Shown here: one piece after another, positions 23,901-30,879 of the stretch
Layout of the letters: every line of letters starts with the position of its first letter
How positions within the stretch are numbered: position 1 is the stretch's first letter
Source: an uncultured Eubacteriales bacterium
GTDB lineage: Bacteria > Bacillota > Clostridia > Oscillospirales > Acutalibacteraceae
Direction: 5' to 3'
DNA: 30,879 nucleotides
Assembly (NCBI GenBank): GCA_934444365.1
Contig: CAKSCM010000018.1
Span: 1-30,879 of the forward strand
Position numbers and translations under genes: made by a program
Notes under the pieces: model-generated
Told to the model about the DNA's origin: nothing
Database searches by the model: none
Seen by the model: the letters and a program-made list of their open reading frames with translations, nothing else

Positions 23901-25280
23901 GGCGTAATCCGTTACGGCGATTACAACACCGCCCATCCCTACAACCAGTTAAACGAGTTTGACGCCGTAACCGACGGCTGGGTATCGGGCAGAGGAACCT
24001 CCAAGCCGCTTGTATTCGGCGAGTATGCCGACACCGATACCTTGCGTGATATCAAAGGCATTGAGAAGGAAATGTCCGGATCTCCCTGGTGGTGGAAGAC
24101 CCTTTCAAGCGACAACAACTACAATTCACTTAAAAACCAGGGCTACACCGACGAGCAGATTGAAAAGCTTGTATCGGCGTCATTTAAAAACGCTCAGGCC
24201 GCTAAGATGTGGTATGTCCAGAATTCCAAGAAAAACGGCACAATCGGCGGATTGTTTTTAACCACCATGCGCGATATAAACAGCTGTCGTACGGGCGTTT
24301 TCGACGATCTCGGGAACTTTAAATTAGATATAGACGCCATAAAGGGAACGGTATCGGATACCTCGATATCAATAAAGACCGAAAGCCGCAATGTGTGGGG
24401 CAATTCTACCTTTAAGGTGACCCCGGTGCTTTCGTATTACAGCTCGAAAGAAATCATAAACAGCAGGGTTGCATGGGCCCTGACAGATACAGGCGGTAAA
24501 ACGGTTTCCTCGGGCAAGGGCGATCTCGGAAATATTGCCAATGCTTTTAAGGGGGACGTTTATACCCTCGGCGAGCTTGAGGTAGACGTTCCTGGGGTTG
24601 ATACCTGCACCGCCTATAAGCTGACGATCGAGTATTCGAACAAATACGTTACCGTACAAAACACCTTCGATTTCTGGGCTTATCCCAAGAAATTCACGGC
24701 CGCGTCGGGCGTTCAGTATTACGATCCCGACAATATCCTTAAAATTTCCGAGCGCTATAAGGACGCTCAGAATATTGCCGACGGCAGCGTTGTAGGCAAT
24801 CCTAAGCTCGTTGTGGCGACAAAGATAACCGACAGCATAAAGACTTACGTTAAAAACGGCGGAAAGCTTGTGTATGCCGGTAAGGGCAATGAGTTTATGA
24901 GAACCTCCGATTCGCAGTGGTTCAGCCGCGTAGGCATGTCCTTTGTGCTTGACAGCAGCATAGCGGCGGTAGGCGGAGTAGCAAGCGAGGGCTACGGCTG
25001 TGAGCAGTTCATTGAGCTTGCCACCCAGACCGTTATGCGTAAAAACAGCAGCGCTACCATGCTCATAGGCCAGCTCGATCTTCGCTCCTTTAATACCAGC
25101 GCCTTAATGCAGCAGTGCACCTACGGCTCGGGCTCGGTTATCCAGACCACCATGCGACTCGGCGACGAGGAGATAAGGGTCAAGGGCAGCCCGGTCGACG
25201 GCAACGCACTCTGGCAGGATTCCTACGAGAACGTAATAGGCCGTTACCTGCTTGATTGCATGATCAAAAGCATGCTTTAA
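20946..25280 (+). CDS. Secreted GH2-family glycosidase with N-terminal dockerin and split sugar-binding domain
   Basis: This 1444-residue exported enzyme probably hydrolyses a beta-glycosidic bond in plant or host glycans. A signal peptide (1 to about 24) leads into a two-repeat dockerin (GDLNKSRNIEATDAL, 31-45; ADVDANEKINATDALLILQ, 65-83) that would dock it to a cohesin. The GH2 sugar-binding domain begins at DGKWDFY (107-113) and seems to resume at VPGVW (587) and WYQKSF, with about 460 beta-rich residues between that contain two similar units (VNGNW near 275, VNGGEW near 496, each ending in a GxNKI strand). An Ig-like domain and a TIM barrel follow (about 830-1130). Glu951 in DFNCEM is the likely acid/base and Glu1026 in VFGEYAD the nucleophile. 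The acid/base motif is NCE rather than the usual NE. The C-terminal 300 residues include a Rossmann-like unit (LVVATKITDSIKTYVKNGGKLVYAG). Substrate cannot be told. A GGAGAG site precedes the ATG. Confidence 0.9.
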   Translation: MKKLLAFLVCAVVITGQLLLPVTGRQAIMPGDLNKSRNIEATDALICLQGAVGKYELNDDLKAAADVDANEKINATDALLILQYAVGKIAIFPSAGKRIENMEYSLDGKWDFYVDKNPKISEAVSSSGDDQPAVNTEHPIIAVMPSGKKYAAASELNGTDSIIRIPVPLSEISSDMNIGITSAMMCDLNGGVVLKGATDAAVVITKASGETAEFAATVDPTDYPIGFSLETRDRKSANLSFSGIDTSDASSAVLKVKVNCAADAVDESIMAFISVNGNWQAKDLSGEANGEIKWVSADVPVSSLKTGLNKIILDSNVQNAGNNHPTSFDLYHCQSASAAGKSYISTDLNALNNDEGLHADRDLFVELLLKNQDGRWTTIAYNQANATTSCVVGLFTPQGLKYYSRQDFEIDDISKYTEAKIRFFCRVGVEAECELTADDYAFLSEQQDVGLTLGEGRIAEFAIELDGTAEKTFSKLEVGVKVNSNYEGFAPIYARVNGGEWRKSIQKIKADQTIEAEFPVLPGDVRAGENKIEIKCDSDKVSLCGTEGAMGASFIVTKTGREEQNVAVTATLTVYTIDGLSGVEAEVPGVWETIGATDTQPGEFAKYNGVGWYQKSFESLDVADDQSVRLYFSNVDYAAEVWLNGIYLGYHEGGYTGFYFDVDSGLFAPEGEKNLLTVRVSDQTNDEKGDYPIKETLAGFLQDSIGMNYAGIWGSVKLIKLNDTVIEDVYVRASEDLTSALVTVSIANRTNERISRDIAINITDASGLNVCSIKGSEFISAGSTYEHTYSISIQNAKLWSAEDPNLYTVDVYALDGTEAISKMSRTLGMRTIKTNGNKFVLNGKNIFLTGVIDWMYNYETFSPAMPYDKARKQIQTLKDAGFNSIKFVLVVPPEYYLDICDEIGMYTYVEYPIWNPVESGEFYKRAYSQLPEMIKKDRSHPSLIMSDFNCEMHSYTSKMDALMKFAVETGRTLAENRLYVDNSTNGVIRYGDYNTAHPYNQLNEFDAVTDGWVSGRGTSKPLVFGEYADTDTLRDIKGIEKEMSGSPWWWKTLSSDNNYNSLKNQGYTDEQIEKLVSASFKNAQAAKMWYVQNSKKNGTIGGLFLTTMRDINSCRTGVFDDLGNFKLDIDAIKGTVSDTSISIKTESRNVWGNSTFKVTPVLSYYSSKEIINSRVAWALTDTGGKTVSSGKGDLGNIANAFKGDVYTLGELEVDVPGVDTCTAYKLTIEYSNKYVTVQNTFDFWAYPKKFTAASGVQYYDPDNILKISERYKDAQNIADGSVVGNPKLVVATKITDSIKTYVKNGGKLVYAGKGNEFMRTSDSQWFSRVGMSFVLDSSIAAVGGVASEGYGCEQFIELATQTVMRKNSSATMLIGQLDLRSFNTSALMQQCTYGSGSVIQTTMRLGDEEIRVKGSPVDGNALWQDSYENVIGRYLLDCMIKSML

Positions 25281-25344
25281 TTGAAAAAACTCAAGCACTA
25301 CCTCTCCAATATAAAAATTACTGATTTGCTGCTCGCATAAGCAA

Positions 25345-25399
25345 AACGAACCGGATCTACAGTCGGTAAAACGGCCGTAGGTCCGGTTTGTTTGTATGT
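25345..25399 (+). terminator. Terminator after the GH2 gene
   Basis: AACCGGA-TCTAC (25349-25360) pairs with GTAG-GTCCGGTT (25377-25388) with one internal mismatch, followed by the T-rich TTGTTTGTATGTTTATT. It lies about 65 bp after the stop codon and separates this gene from the convergent one at 25537. Confidence 0.75.
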
Positions 25400-25536
25400 T
25401 TATTTATTTAATCATTTAATTATTCTTTTGTGCCTTTGTGATTTTTGCGTGCCTTGCGTTGTGTCGGCGATGGTATTTTCCGGCTTTGTTGATGTTTCCG
25501 GCCGTGTTTTTTATTTTTTAATAAGCCGAAGAAAAA

Positions 25537-27810
25537 TCAGTTGCCGTTTTTTTGCTCGGCCGGGAATACCGTTATTTTATTTACCGAATACTGAAGTATA
25601 AGCAGTGCATCGGTGGCGTTTACGGCGTTGTCGGCATTTACGTCGGCGTTTAAGGCGACTGTTCCTTCAAGCGTCGTTTTGCCGACCGAGTGTTGCAAAG
25701 TTATAAGCGCGTCGGTGGCGTTTACGCTGCCGTCGGCATTGACGTCTCCGTAAAATAAGGTATCGGCATCGATTACCTCAATGCTGCAAATCGCCTTTAC
25801 ATTCGGGGCGGCGTCGGATACGGCGGTTATCACGGCGGTGCCGGAGGATATTCCGGTCACATGTCCGTCGGCCGTAACGGCCGCAACATTTTCGTCGGAG
25901 GACGACCAGCGGATAAGCTGATTTGCGGCCTCGCTGTTGTCCGGGGCGGCATTAAGCTTTATTGTCGAGCCGACCCTGACCTTCGCTTCGGTTTTTGATA
26001 TATTTATTTTTTCTATCGAGGACGAGCCGTCGTCGGTTACACTTGCGAATACCGTGCGGTAGCTGTAGACGGTGTTTTGTCCGTTTTTATCGAGATTTTT
26101 GACCGTGACCTCTACAACGTCGCCTAAGGTGTAGGATATAGTGTTGTCAAAAAAGCTTAATTCATTGCTGCCGACAGTTCTGAAATCGTTTGACGATTTA
26201 TCAAGCTTCCAGACCTTTCCGCTTGCAAGATTTTTTATCTCGACCGATGTGTTGTCGTTTACGGTGTAGCCGCCGCTGTAAAATTTTATTGTCCATCTGT
26301 AGCTTTCGTGAACGGCGTCGGCAAGCATTATTCCCTTTGACGGCCAGCATACGACCTCGTCGTTTCTTTGCGAATTGTTGCCGGAAAATTCGTGAACTCC
26401 CTGCCCGCTGCAGGTGCCGAAGCCGACGGTGGTCCAGTACGGATCCAAAAGATTGTACCTATGTCCGCAGGCTATCGTGTCGCCGTAAGCCTCCTGAAGG
26501 GCGTTATTTATGCTGCCTATTACAAAATCGCCGCCGAGAAGGCTGTTGTTGTAAAGGTTTTCTCCTCCGGCGCAGGAGGCTTTGTTATAAAATTCGTCGT
26601 CGACTCCGTCGGGCTTTGAGGGGTAATGGGGGTTGGGGTTGGATATGCCGTTGTATGCCATGTAGGCCGTAAGGACCGCCTTGTGCTGGGCTCTATCGCA
26701 AAGCTCCTCCGACAGGGTAAGCTCGCCGAGTCCGGCGCCGGCGCGAATGGCGTTAAGATAACCGAGGGTTCCCTTTAAAATGCCGCTTTTAAGCTTTCCG
26801 GCGGCAAGCGGAAGGTTTTTAAACTGATAATCGGTTTCGAAATATCCGCCCTCTGCAGCGGAATTGAAATCGGCGACCGACTGGGCATAAATCTCCCTTG
26901 CCCGTTTTAAAAGCTTTGTTTCTTCGTCGGTTAGAGCGACCGTTTCGGATTTTAAGAGTATCTCGGGATTTACAAAAACGACCGAATTTGAAAATCGCGT
27001 CATGTCGTCGTTTGCCGAATAATCAAAGCAGGCATAGGAATTGCTTTCGGGGACGGTGTAATTCTCGGCATACCTTACAAAGATTATCGGATTCGGAACA
27101 TAGGCATAGCCGCAAAGCATATCGGAGCCCCGTGATATCATATAGGTGTACTTGCTTTTGCCGGTGTTTTCAGCCCATTCGTAAAGATCGGTTCCGGTTG
27201 ATTTGAGCTGCTCGTTGGTGTAAAAAAGCTCCTCGTTAAAGGTGAAATTGAGATCGTTTTTGCCGAAAAGCGTACCGGCGGCGCTGAACATGGCGGATGA
27301 ATGTTTTTGCAGCCCGGCAAGATAGTTTTGCCGGTCATTCTTCCAGTTTTTAAAGTAGGTGTTAAAATTCGCGGTCTTGGTGTAGTAACAGCCGGCCCAT
27401 ATTTTATTGTCGTCGGAATCGTAAGCGAAGCTGCCCTGAGCGTAATAAACGCTACCGCCGTTGCCGTAAACTTCGCCGAAGTTCATTTTACCGGGTGCCG
27501 AGTAGTTCGGGGTAAAGGTGGCGTAGCTCGCTATCTTTCTGTTTGAATCGGTTTCGACGTACAGGTAATAGCTGTATGTGTCGCCGTTTTTTTCAAAATA
27601 GGTCGCGGCCTTTCCGCCGAAGGCCGAGTCGGTTAAGATTTTAGCCTGGCCGAAAACCGAGGAAATGTCGTCGAGGGTCATGTTTTCGGTAAGGGTTTTA
27701 CCGCCGACATTAAGCAGTACGTCGCCGTCGGCGAGCGCTGCCGGGACGCCGCACAGCATAATCGCCGCCGATAAAAAAACGCATATTAATCCTCTTAGTA
27801 TGTTCTTCAT
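25537..27810 (-). CDS. Secreted CAP-domain protein with Ig-like BIG2 domain and C-terminal dockerin
   Basis: The protein has 757 residues. A signal peptide ends near ALA-DG (residue 28). The first 340 residues include a region resembling CAP-associated N-terminal domains. A CAP (SCP/PR-1) domain follows at about 350-500, with GGENLYNN near 413 and HRYNLLDPYWTTVGFGTC near 447, both family hallmarks. A bacterial Ig-like (BIG2) domain runs from about 605 to 685 (INISKTEAKVRVGSTIKLN, then WSSSDENVAAVTADGHVTG). The chain ends in a two-repeat dockerin (DVNADGSVNATDALITLQ and DVNADNAVNATDALLILQ). CAP proteins are often of unclear activity; here attachment to a cohesin scaffold or the cell surface is implied, but no enzyme function can be claimed. 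It has its own promoter and an AAGGAG site, and converges on the GH2 dockerin gene. Confidence 0.92.
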   Translation of the reverse strand: MKNILRGLICVFLSAAIMLCGVPAALADGDVLLNVGGKTLTENMTLDDISSVFGQAKILTDSAFGGKAATYFEKNGDTYSYYLYVETDSNRKIASYATFTPNYSAPGKMNFGEVYGNGGSVYYAQGSFAYDSDDNKIWAGCYYTKTANFNTYFKNWKNDRQNYLAGLQKHSSAMFSAAGTLFGKNDLNFTFNEELFYTNEQLKSTGTDLYEWAENTGKSKYTYMISRGSDMLCGYAYVPNPIIFVRYAENYTVPESNSYACFDYSANDDMTRFSNSVVFVNPEILLKSETVALTDEETKLLKRAREIYAQSVADFNSAAEGGYFETDYQFKNLPLAAGKLKSGILKGTLGYLNAIRAGAGLGELTLSEELCDRAQHKAVLTAYMAYNGISNPNPHYPSKPDGVDDEFYNKASCAGGENLYNNSLLGGDFVIGSINNALQEAYGDTIACGHRYNLLDPYWTTVGFGTCSGQGVHEFSGNNSQRNDEVVCWPSKGIMLADAVHESYRWTIKFYSGGYTVNDNTSVEIKNLASGKVWKLDKSSNDFRTVGSNELSFFDNTISYTLGDVVEVTVKNLDKNGQNTVYSYRTVFASVTDDGSSSIEKINISKTEAKVRVGSTIKLNAAPDNSEAANQLIRWSSSDENVAAVTADGHVTGISSGTAVITAVSDAAPNVKAICSIEVIDADTLFYGDVNADGSVNATDALITLQHSVGKTTLEGTVALNADVNADNAVNATDALLILQYSVNKITVFPAEQKNGN

Positions 27811-27877
27811 GTAAAAAACTCCTTATCATCTGCCCAGAGTAAAGACCGATCATGATTTTTGCTTTTTAATAAATTCT

Positions 27878-27906
27878 ATATTACAACACCATGCGATATG
27901 TGTCAA
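27878..27906 (-). promoter_or_regulatory. Promoter of the CAP-dockerin gene
   Basis: On the minus strand a perfect TTGACA (27906-27901) and TAATAT (27883-27878) have a 17-bp spacer. The leader is about 60 bases. Positions 27907-28013 show no gene. Confidence 0.75.
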
Positions 27907-28003
27907 TCGGCATAGCGTCGGATTATAAAGGGCAGATTTGCCTTTGTTTTTTGCAGAATGACAGTAATTGAGTAATGATCATAAAAAGCAAAAGATCCGG
28001 CAA

Positions 28004-28054
28004 AACCAAAAAAATCCGGTCCGAAGCTAACCGCGGTTTAAGCTTCGGACCGGA
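28004..28054 (-). terminator. Strong terminator after the small membrane protein gene
   Basis: A perfect 14-bp inverted repeat joins TCCGGTCCGAAGCT (28015-28028) and AGCTTCGGACCGGA (28041-28054). On the minus strand it is followed by a T tract (28014-28008). Confidence 0.92.
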
Positions 28055-28123
28055 CAATGGTGTATTTATATTATATTACGTTACGTCGCGCCGTACCGAA
28101 CGAACACGGCGGTTTGGTTTTAT

Positions 28124-28483
28124 TTAAAAAGGTATCGGGATAAAGCTTTTAAAAAACGAAACGATTCGGGATACTATTATCGTTAGTCCGCTTCCGTCGG
28201 ATTCCGAGACAGAGGAGACATACACGTCGGTGTAGTTGCGGTTGTTGTAAAACAGTCCTTCCCAGTCGATCGAATTATAAAATATCCCGATAACAAGGCA
28301 AATAACACACACAACAAACATTATTCCGCCGACAAGCTTGGTTATGAACACCGCGTCATCGCTCGGTTCGTAAAAATCGCACGAGCACCCTCTTTTCAGC
28401 GTCGCCATGTGATAGGGAAAAGCAAAGCACAGCGCGCCGTTAATAGTACCGATTATGCCTAATATTATAAGGGTGGATTGCAT
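28124..28483 (-). CDS. Small membrane protein of unknown function
   Basis: I do not recognise this 119-residue protein. It starts with a hydrophobic segment (about 2-22, LIILGIIGTINGALCFAFPY), has a short loop with GCSCDFYEPSDD (32-43), a second hydrophobic segment (about 46-69, FITKLVGGIMFVVCVICLVIGIFY), and then a polar domain of about 50 residues ending in a hydrophobic FFKSFIPIPF. Two membrane passes with both ends on one side are likely. An AGGAG site lies about 8 bases before the ATG. It is monocistronic between a consensus promoter and a perfect terminator, so it is probably well expressed. The coding call rests on the ribosome site, promoter, terminator and sensible membrane pattern. 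Confidence 0.82.
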   Translation of the reverse strand: MQSTLIILGIIGTINGALCFAFPYHMATLKRGCSCDFYEPSDDAVFITKLVGGIMFVVCVICLVIGIFYNSIDWEGLFYNNRNYTDVYVSSVSESDGSGLTIIVSRIVSFFKSFIPIPF

Positions 28484-28565
28484 AAAATTACTCCTGTCGG
28501 AAAAGCGTAATTGTTTTTGGTGATATGAGGTCTTTTTATTGATGAAATGTCAATTTCTTGTGTTT

Positions 28566-28594
28566 ATTATACTTTAAAAGGTGATATATGTCAA
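28566..28594 (-). promoter_or_regulatory. Promoter of the small membrane protein gene
   Basis: On the minus strand TTGACA (28594-28589) and TATAAT (28571-28566) are perfect consensus boxes with 17 bp between them. A second TTGACA (around 28548) lies closer to the gene but has no good -10 partner. Confidence 0.85.
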
Positions 28595-28641
28595 TGATAT
28601 TTATGCAAAATATATTAGTGTCGTGTGACGGTATCGCAAAG

Positions 28642-28670
28642 TTGCTTTTGGAAGGAAATTCTGGTATAAT
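28642..28670 (+). promoter_or_regulatory. Promoter and leader of yjbQ-hisH
   Basis: TTGCTT (28642-28647) and TATAAT (28665-28670) are 17 bp apart. The RNA would begin near 28677 and carry a leader of about 150 bases with unusually GC-rich, possibly structured sequence (28699-28765). I recognise no known riboswitch in it and found no terminator with a T tract. Confidence 0.6.
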
Positions 28671-28826
28671 TCATATATTATAAAAGCAAAATCAGAAGGC
28701 AAACGGGTACCTGCCGGCGACATCTTCATCTGTCCGGGCGGATATCTTAAAGTTAAGCGGTGGTCGAGCATCCTATGCTTTGCGCTTAGCGCTTGGTAAA
28801 TTAACATAACTTAAGGAGAAAAAGCA

Positions 28827-29243
28827 ATGAAATCGTATCGCAAGGAGCTGTATTTTAACGTCCCGTGCAGACGTAAGATCATCCGTATAACCGAGGAGGT
28901 CGAGCGTGCAATCGACGAATCGGGCATAAAAGAGGGACTGGTGCTTGTAAACGCCATGCACATAACGGCCAGCGTTTTTATAAACGACGACGAGCCGGGA
29001 CTTCATGCCGACTACGAGCGTTGGCTCGAGAAATTAGCCCCCGAAAAGCCCTATGAGCAGTACGATCATAACGGCTTTGAGGACAATGCCGACGCCCATT
29101 TAAAGCGCACGGTAATGGGGCGCGAGGTGGTCTGTGCGGTAACAAACGGACGTCTCGATTTCGGGCCTTGGGAGCAGATTTTTTATTACGAGCTCGACGG
29201 CAAACGCAAAAAGCGTGCGCTTATAAAGATAATCGGTGAGTAA
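28827..29243 (+). CDS. yjbQ: YjbQ / UPF0047 family protein
   Basis: This 138-residue protein belongs to the conserved YjbQ family, small trimeric proteins for which a thiamine-phosphate-synthase-like side activity has been described but whose real role is unsettled. Family features are the VLVNAMHITASVFINDDEPGLHADYERWLEKLAP segment (residues about 39-72), HNGFEDNADAHLKRTVMG with conserved Asn and His residues, and GRLDFGPWEQIFYYELDGKRKK near the end. Length is normal. A strong AAGGAG site lies upstream. hisH starts 2 bp after its stop codon, so it is co-translated with a histidine gene, an uncommon partner. Confidence 0.93.
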   Translation: MKSYRKELYFNVPCRRKIIRITEEVERAIDESGIKEGLVLVNAMHITASVFINDDEPGLHADYERWLEKLAPEKPYEQYDHNGFEDNADAHLKRTVMGREVVCAVTNGRLDFGPWEQIFYYELDGKRKKRALIKIIGE

Positions 29244-29245
29244 AA

Positions 29246-29857
29246 GTGAAAAAAGTAACGGTTATTGATTACGGCGCCGGGAATCTTATGAGCGTAAAAA
29301 ACGCCCTTTGCCATCTTGGGTGCGAGGTTGCTTTTTGCGATGATCCGGCCGATCTTAAAAAAGCGAAAAACCTTATACTGCCCGGTGTCGGCGCCTTTAA
29401 AGCGGCGGCGGATAATTTGTTTTCGCGAGGATTCGCAAAGGAGATTTCGGAGTATATATCCTCCGGAGGTAATTTTCTCGGCATATGTCTCGGGCTGCAG
29501 CTGCTTTTTGAAAAAAGCGAGGAGTCGCCCGGGGCAAAAGGCCTCGGAATATTCGGTGGCGATGTGCGGCGTTTTCCCGGCGATATGGGACTGAAAGTTC
29601 CCCAAATAGGCTGGAATTCGCTCGATATAAAAAAGAACGACGGGATATTTATTGGTATCGACCCCGGTGCTTTCGTCTACTTTGTTCACTCGTATTATCT
29701 TACTCTGAGTGACAGCTCGCTTTGTGCGGCGAGGTGTAATTACGGGATCGATTTCGACGCGGCGATAGAAAAGGAAAATGCCGCCGCCGTGCAATTTCAT
29801 CCCGAAAAAAGCGGAGAGACCGGACTGCTGATTTTAGAGAACTTCCTCAAAAAATAG
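29246..29857 (+). CDS. hisH: Imidazole glycerol phosphate synthase, glutaminase subunit
   Basis: HisH hydrolyses glutamine and channels ammonia to HisF, in the step that makes IGP and AICAR in histidine synthesis. It has 203 residues, the usual length. Class I amidotransferase features are complete: IDYGAGNLMSV at the N-terminus, LPGVGAF for the oxyanion strand, the nucleophile Cys in GICLGLQLLF (about residue 79), and His/Glu in QFHPEKSG. It begins with GTG 2 bp after yjbQ, so translation is probably coupled. hisF follows after 116 bp. Confidence 0.97.
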   Translation: MKKVTVIDYGAGNLMSVKNALCHLGCEVAFCDDPADLKKAKNLILPGVGAFKAAADNLFSRGFAKEISEYISSGGNFLGICLGLQLLFEKSEESPGAKGLGIFGGDVRRFPGDMGLKVPQIGWNSLDIKKNDGIFIGIDPGAFVYFVHSYYLTLSDSSLCAARCNYGIDFDAAIEKENAAAVQFHPEKSGETGLLILENFLKK

Positions 29858-29900
29858 CTTTGTTTTCGGTTTTGACAGGTTTTTATATCCTGGAAACGTG

Positions 29901-29920
29901 CCGTTTTGAAGAAAAAACGG
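29901..29920 (+). other. Small hairpin between hisH and hisF
   Basis: CCGTTTT (29901-29907) pairs with AAAACGG (29914-29920), followed by only three Ts. It may weaken read-through from hisH. TTGACA motifs occur at 29872 and 29932 but neither has a good -10 box at the right distance, so I do not call a promoter. Confidence 0.35.
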
Positions 29921-29973
29921 TTTACATAATATTGACATTCGGGCTTTCGTTAATGTTTTAAAGAGAGGTTTTT

Positions 29974-30732
29974 ATGTTCGCAAAAAGAATAATACCGTGT
30001 CTGGACGTAAAAAACGGCCGGGTGGTAAAGGGAGTAAGCTTTGTTGATTTAGTCGACGCCGGAGATCCGGTCGAGTGCGCCGCCGCTTACGGCAAAATGG
30101 GGGCGGACGAGCTGGTTTTTCTTGACATAACGGCGACGGTTGAGGGGAGAAAAACCACAATCGACATGGTAAAGCGTGTAGCAAACACAATATTTATCCC
30201 CTTTACGGTGGGTGGCGGAATACGCAGGTGCGAGGATTTTGCCGAGCTGCTCAGGGCCGGCGCCGACAAGGTGTCGGTAAATTCCTCGGCGGTGAGGAAT
30301 CCCGCCCTTATAAGCGAGGCTGCAGAGCGTTTCGGCAGCCAGTGCGTCGTGTGCGCTATAGATGCAAGACGAAAGCAGGGCGGAGGATTTGAGGTTTATC
30401 TTGACGGGGGGAGAACCCCCACCGGAATCGACGCCGTCGAATGGGCGAGGAAAGCGGATTCCCTCGGCGCCGGGGAAATACTGCTTACAAGCATGGATTG
30501 CGACGGGCAGAAAAACGGTTACGATATTGAGCTTACCCGGCTTGTATCCGACGCGGTCGGGGTTCCGGTCATAGCGTCGGGCGGAGCTGGAAAAAAAGAG
30601 CATTTTTACGATGCGCTTACCGTCGGCGGAGCCGATGCGGCGCTGGCGGCCTCGCTTTTTCATTTTAAAGAGCTTTCCCTCGGCGAATTAAAGGAGTATT
30701 TAAAATCGCGCGGAATAAGCGTCAGAATATAG
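29974..30732 (+). CDS. hisF: Imidazole glycerol phosphate synthase, cyclase subunit
   Basis: HisF condenses PRFAR with ammonia delivered by HisH, giving IGP and AICAR. It has 252 residues, the standard size for this beta/alpha barrel. The N-terminus RIIPCLDVKNGRVVKG carries the catalytic Asp11, and LTSMDCDGQKNGYD (about 168-181) carries the second conserved Asp in the usual DxDG motif. The half-barrel phosphate sites are in GGGIR and in ASGGAG. A GAGAGG site lies before the ATG. Other histidine genes such as hisA are not within the window, so the pathway is split or continues beyond it. Confidence 0.98.
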   Translation: MFAKRIIPCLDVKNGRVVKGVSFVDLVDAGDPVECAAAYGKMGADELVFLDITATVEGRKTTIDMVKRVANTIFIPFTVGGGIRRCEDFAELLRAGADKVSVNSSAVRNPALISEAAERFGSQCVVCAIDARRKQGGGFEVYLDGGRTPTGIDAVEWARKADSLGAGEILLTSMDCDGQKNGYDIELTRLVSDAVGVPVIASGGAGKKEHFYDALTVGGADAALAASLFHFKELSLGELKEYLKSRGISVRI

Positions 30733-30831
30733 TCGAATCGGCAGTCTTGAATAACGGATTTTTTTGATGAAAACGGCCCAAAAATTCGATATTACGGACA
30801 AATGTCGGTTTGTCAATGATGTGTTACAAAA

Positions 30832-30879
30832 TCAGAAGAGTTCGCCGTTAAGCTTAAAGGCATTAATATAATCGGCAGG
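30832..30879 (-). CDS. Possible C-terminal end of a gene continuing beyond the right edge
   Basis: The minus strand entering from the right edge reads 15 sense codons (PADYINAFKLNGELF) and then a TGA stop at 30834-30832. The composition is protein-like, but the fragment is too short to identify or to be sure of. If real, it converges on hisF with about 100 bp between. No clear terminator was found between them. Confidence 0.35.
   Translation of the reverse strand, partial: PADYINAFKLNGELF

Overview
The window looks like chromosome from an anaerobic Firmicute of class Clostridia, most likely a gut or rumen Oscillospiraceae/Ruminococcaceae-type bacterium. This rests on the clostridial pairing of a short type I glutamine synthetase with an ANTAR regulator, a type III glutamine synthetase, TTGACA/TATAAT promoters with 17-bp spacers, AGGAGG-type ribosome binding sites, U-tailed hairpin terminators, and two secreted proteins with ruminococcal-style dockerins (repeated NATDALLILQ motif). 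Genus cannot be given from sequence reading alone. I saw no tRNA, rRNA, IS element or CRISPR array.

Layout. 1-1075: a short DtxR-type metal repressor with its own promoter and terminator, then a promoter, a tandem glycine riboswitch and a terminator with no same-strand gene behind them. 1258-2883 (-): pyrG. 3113-5198 (-): glnA (short type I glutamine synthetase) and an ANTAR regulator in one operon. 5238-15507 (+): a long structured leader, glnN (type III glutamine synthetase), asnB, gltB and gltD. 15760-20614 (-): an aminotransferase/acetyltransferase pair for a diacetamido sugar, then trkH and trkA for potassium uptake. 20946-25280 (+) and 25537-27810 (-): two large convergent secreted dockerin proteins, a GH2 glycosidase and a CAP-domain protein. 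28124-28483 (-): a small membrane protein with a near-perfect promoter and a strong terminator. 28827-30732 (+): yjbQ, hisH, hisF. The last bases may hold the end of a further minus-strand gene.

How it works together. Positions 3113-15507 form a nitrogen-assimilation island: two unrelated glutamine synthetases, glutamine-dependent asparagine synthetase and both GOGAT subunits, with an RNA-binding antiterminator beside them. The most interesting observation is in the divergent 695-bp region between glnA and glnN. Both leaders carry a short hairpin with a six-base loop, AAGGAC (twice, + strand) or AAGGAU (once, - strand). Each has A at loop position 1 and G at position 4, the signature of ANTAR-protein RNA targets. 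Each hairpin physically overlaps an intrinsic terminator, so hairpin and terminator exclude one another. The nearby ANTAR protein has a receiver-like domain that has lost its phosphoacceptor Asp, so its signal is probably not phosphorylation. The inferred model is an ANTAR switch that controls its own glnA operon and, through two terminators in series, glnN and perhaps the genes behind it.

Functional calls come from recognisable motifs and overall family resemblance read by eye. No database search or RNA folding program was run.
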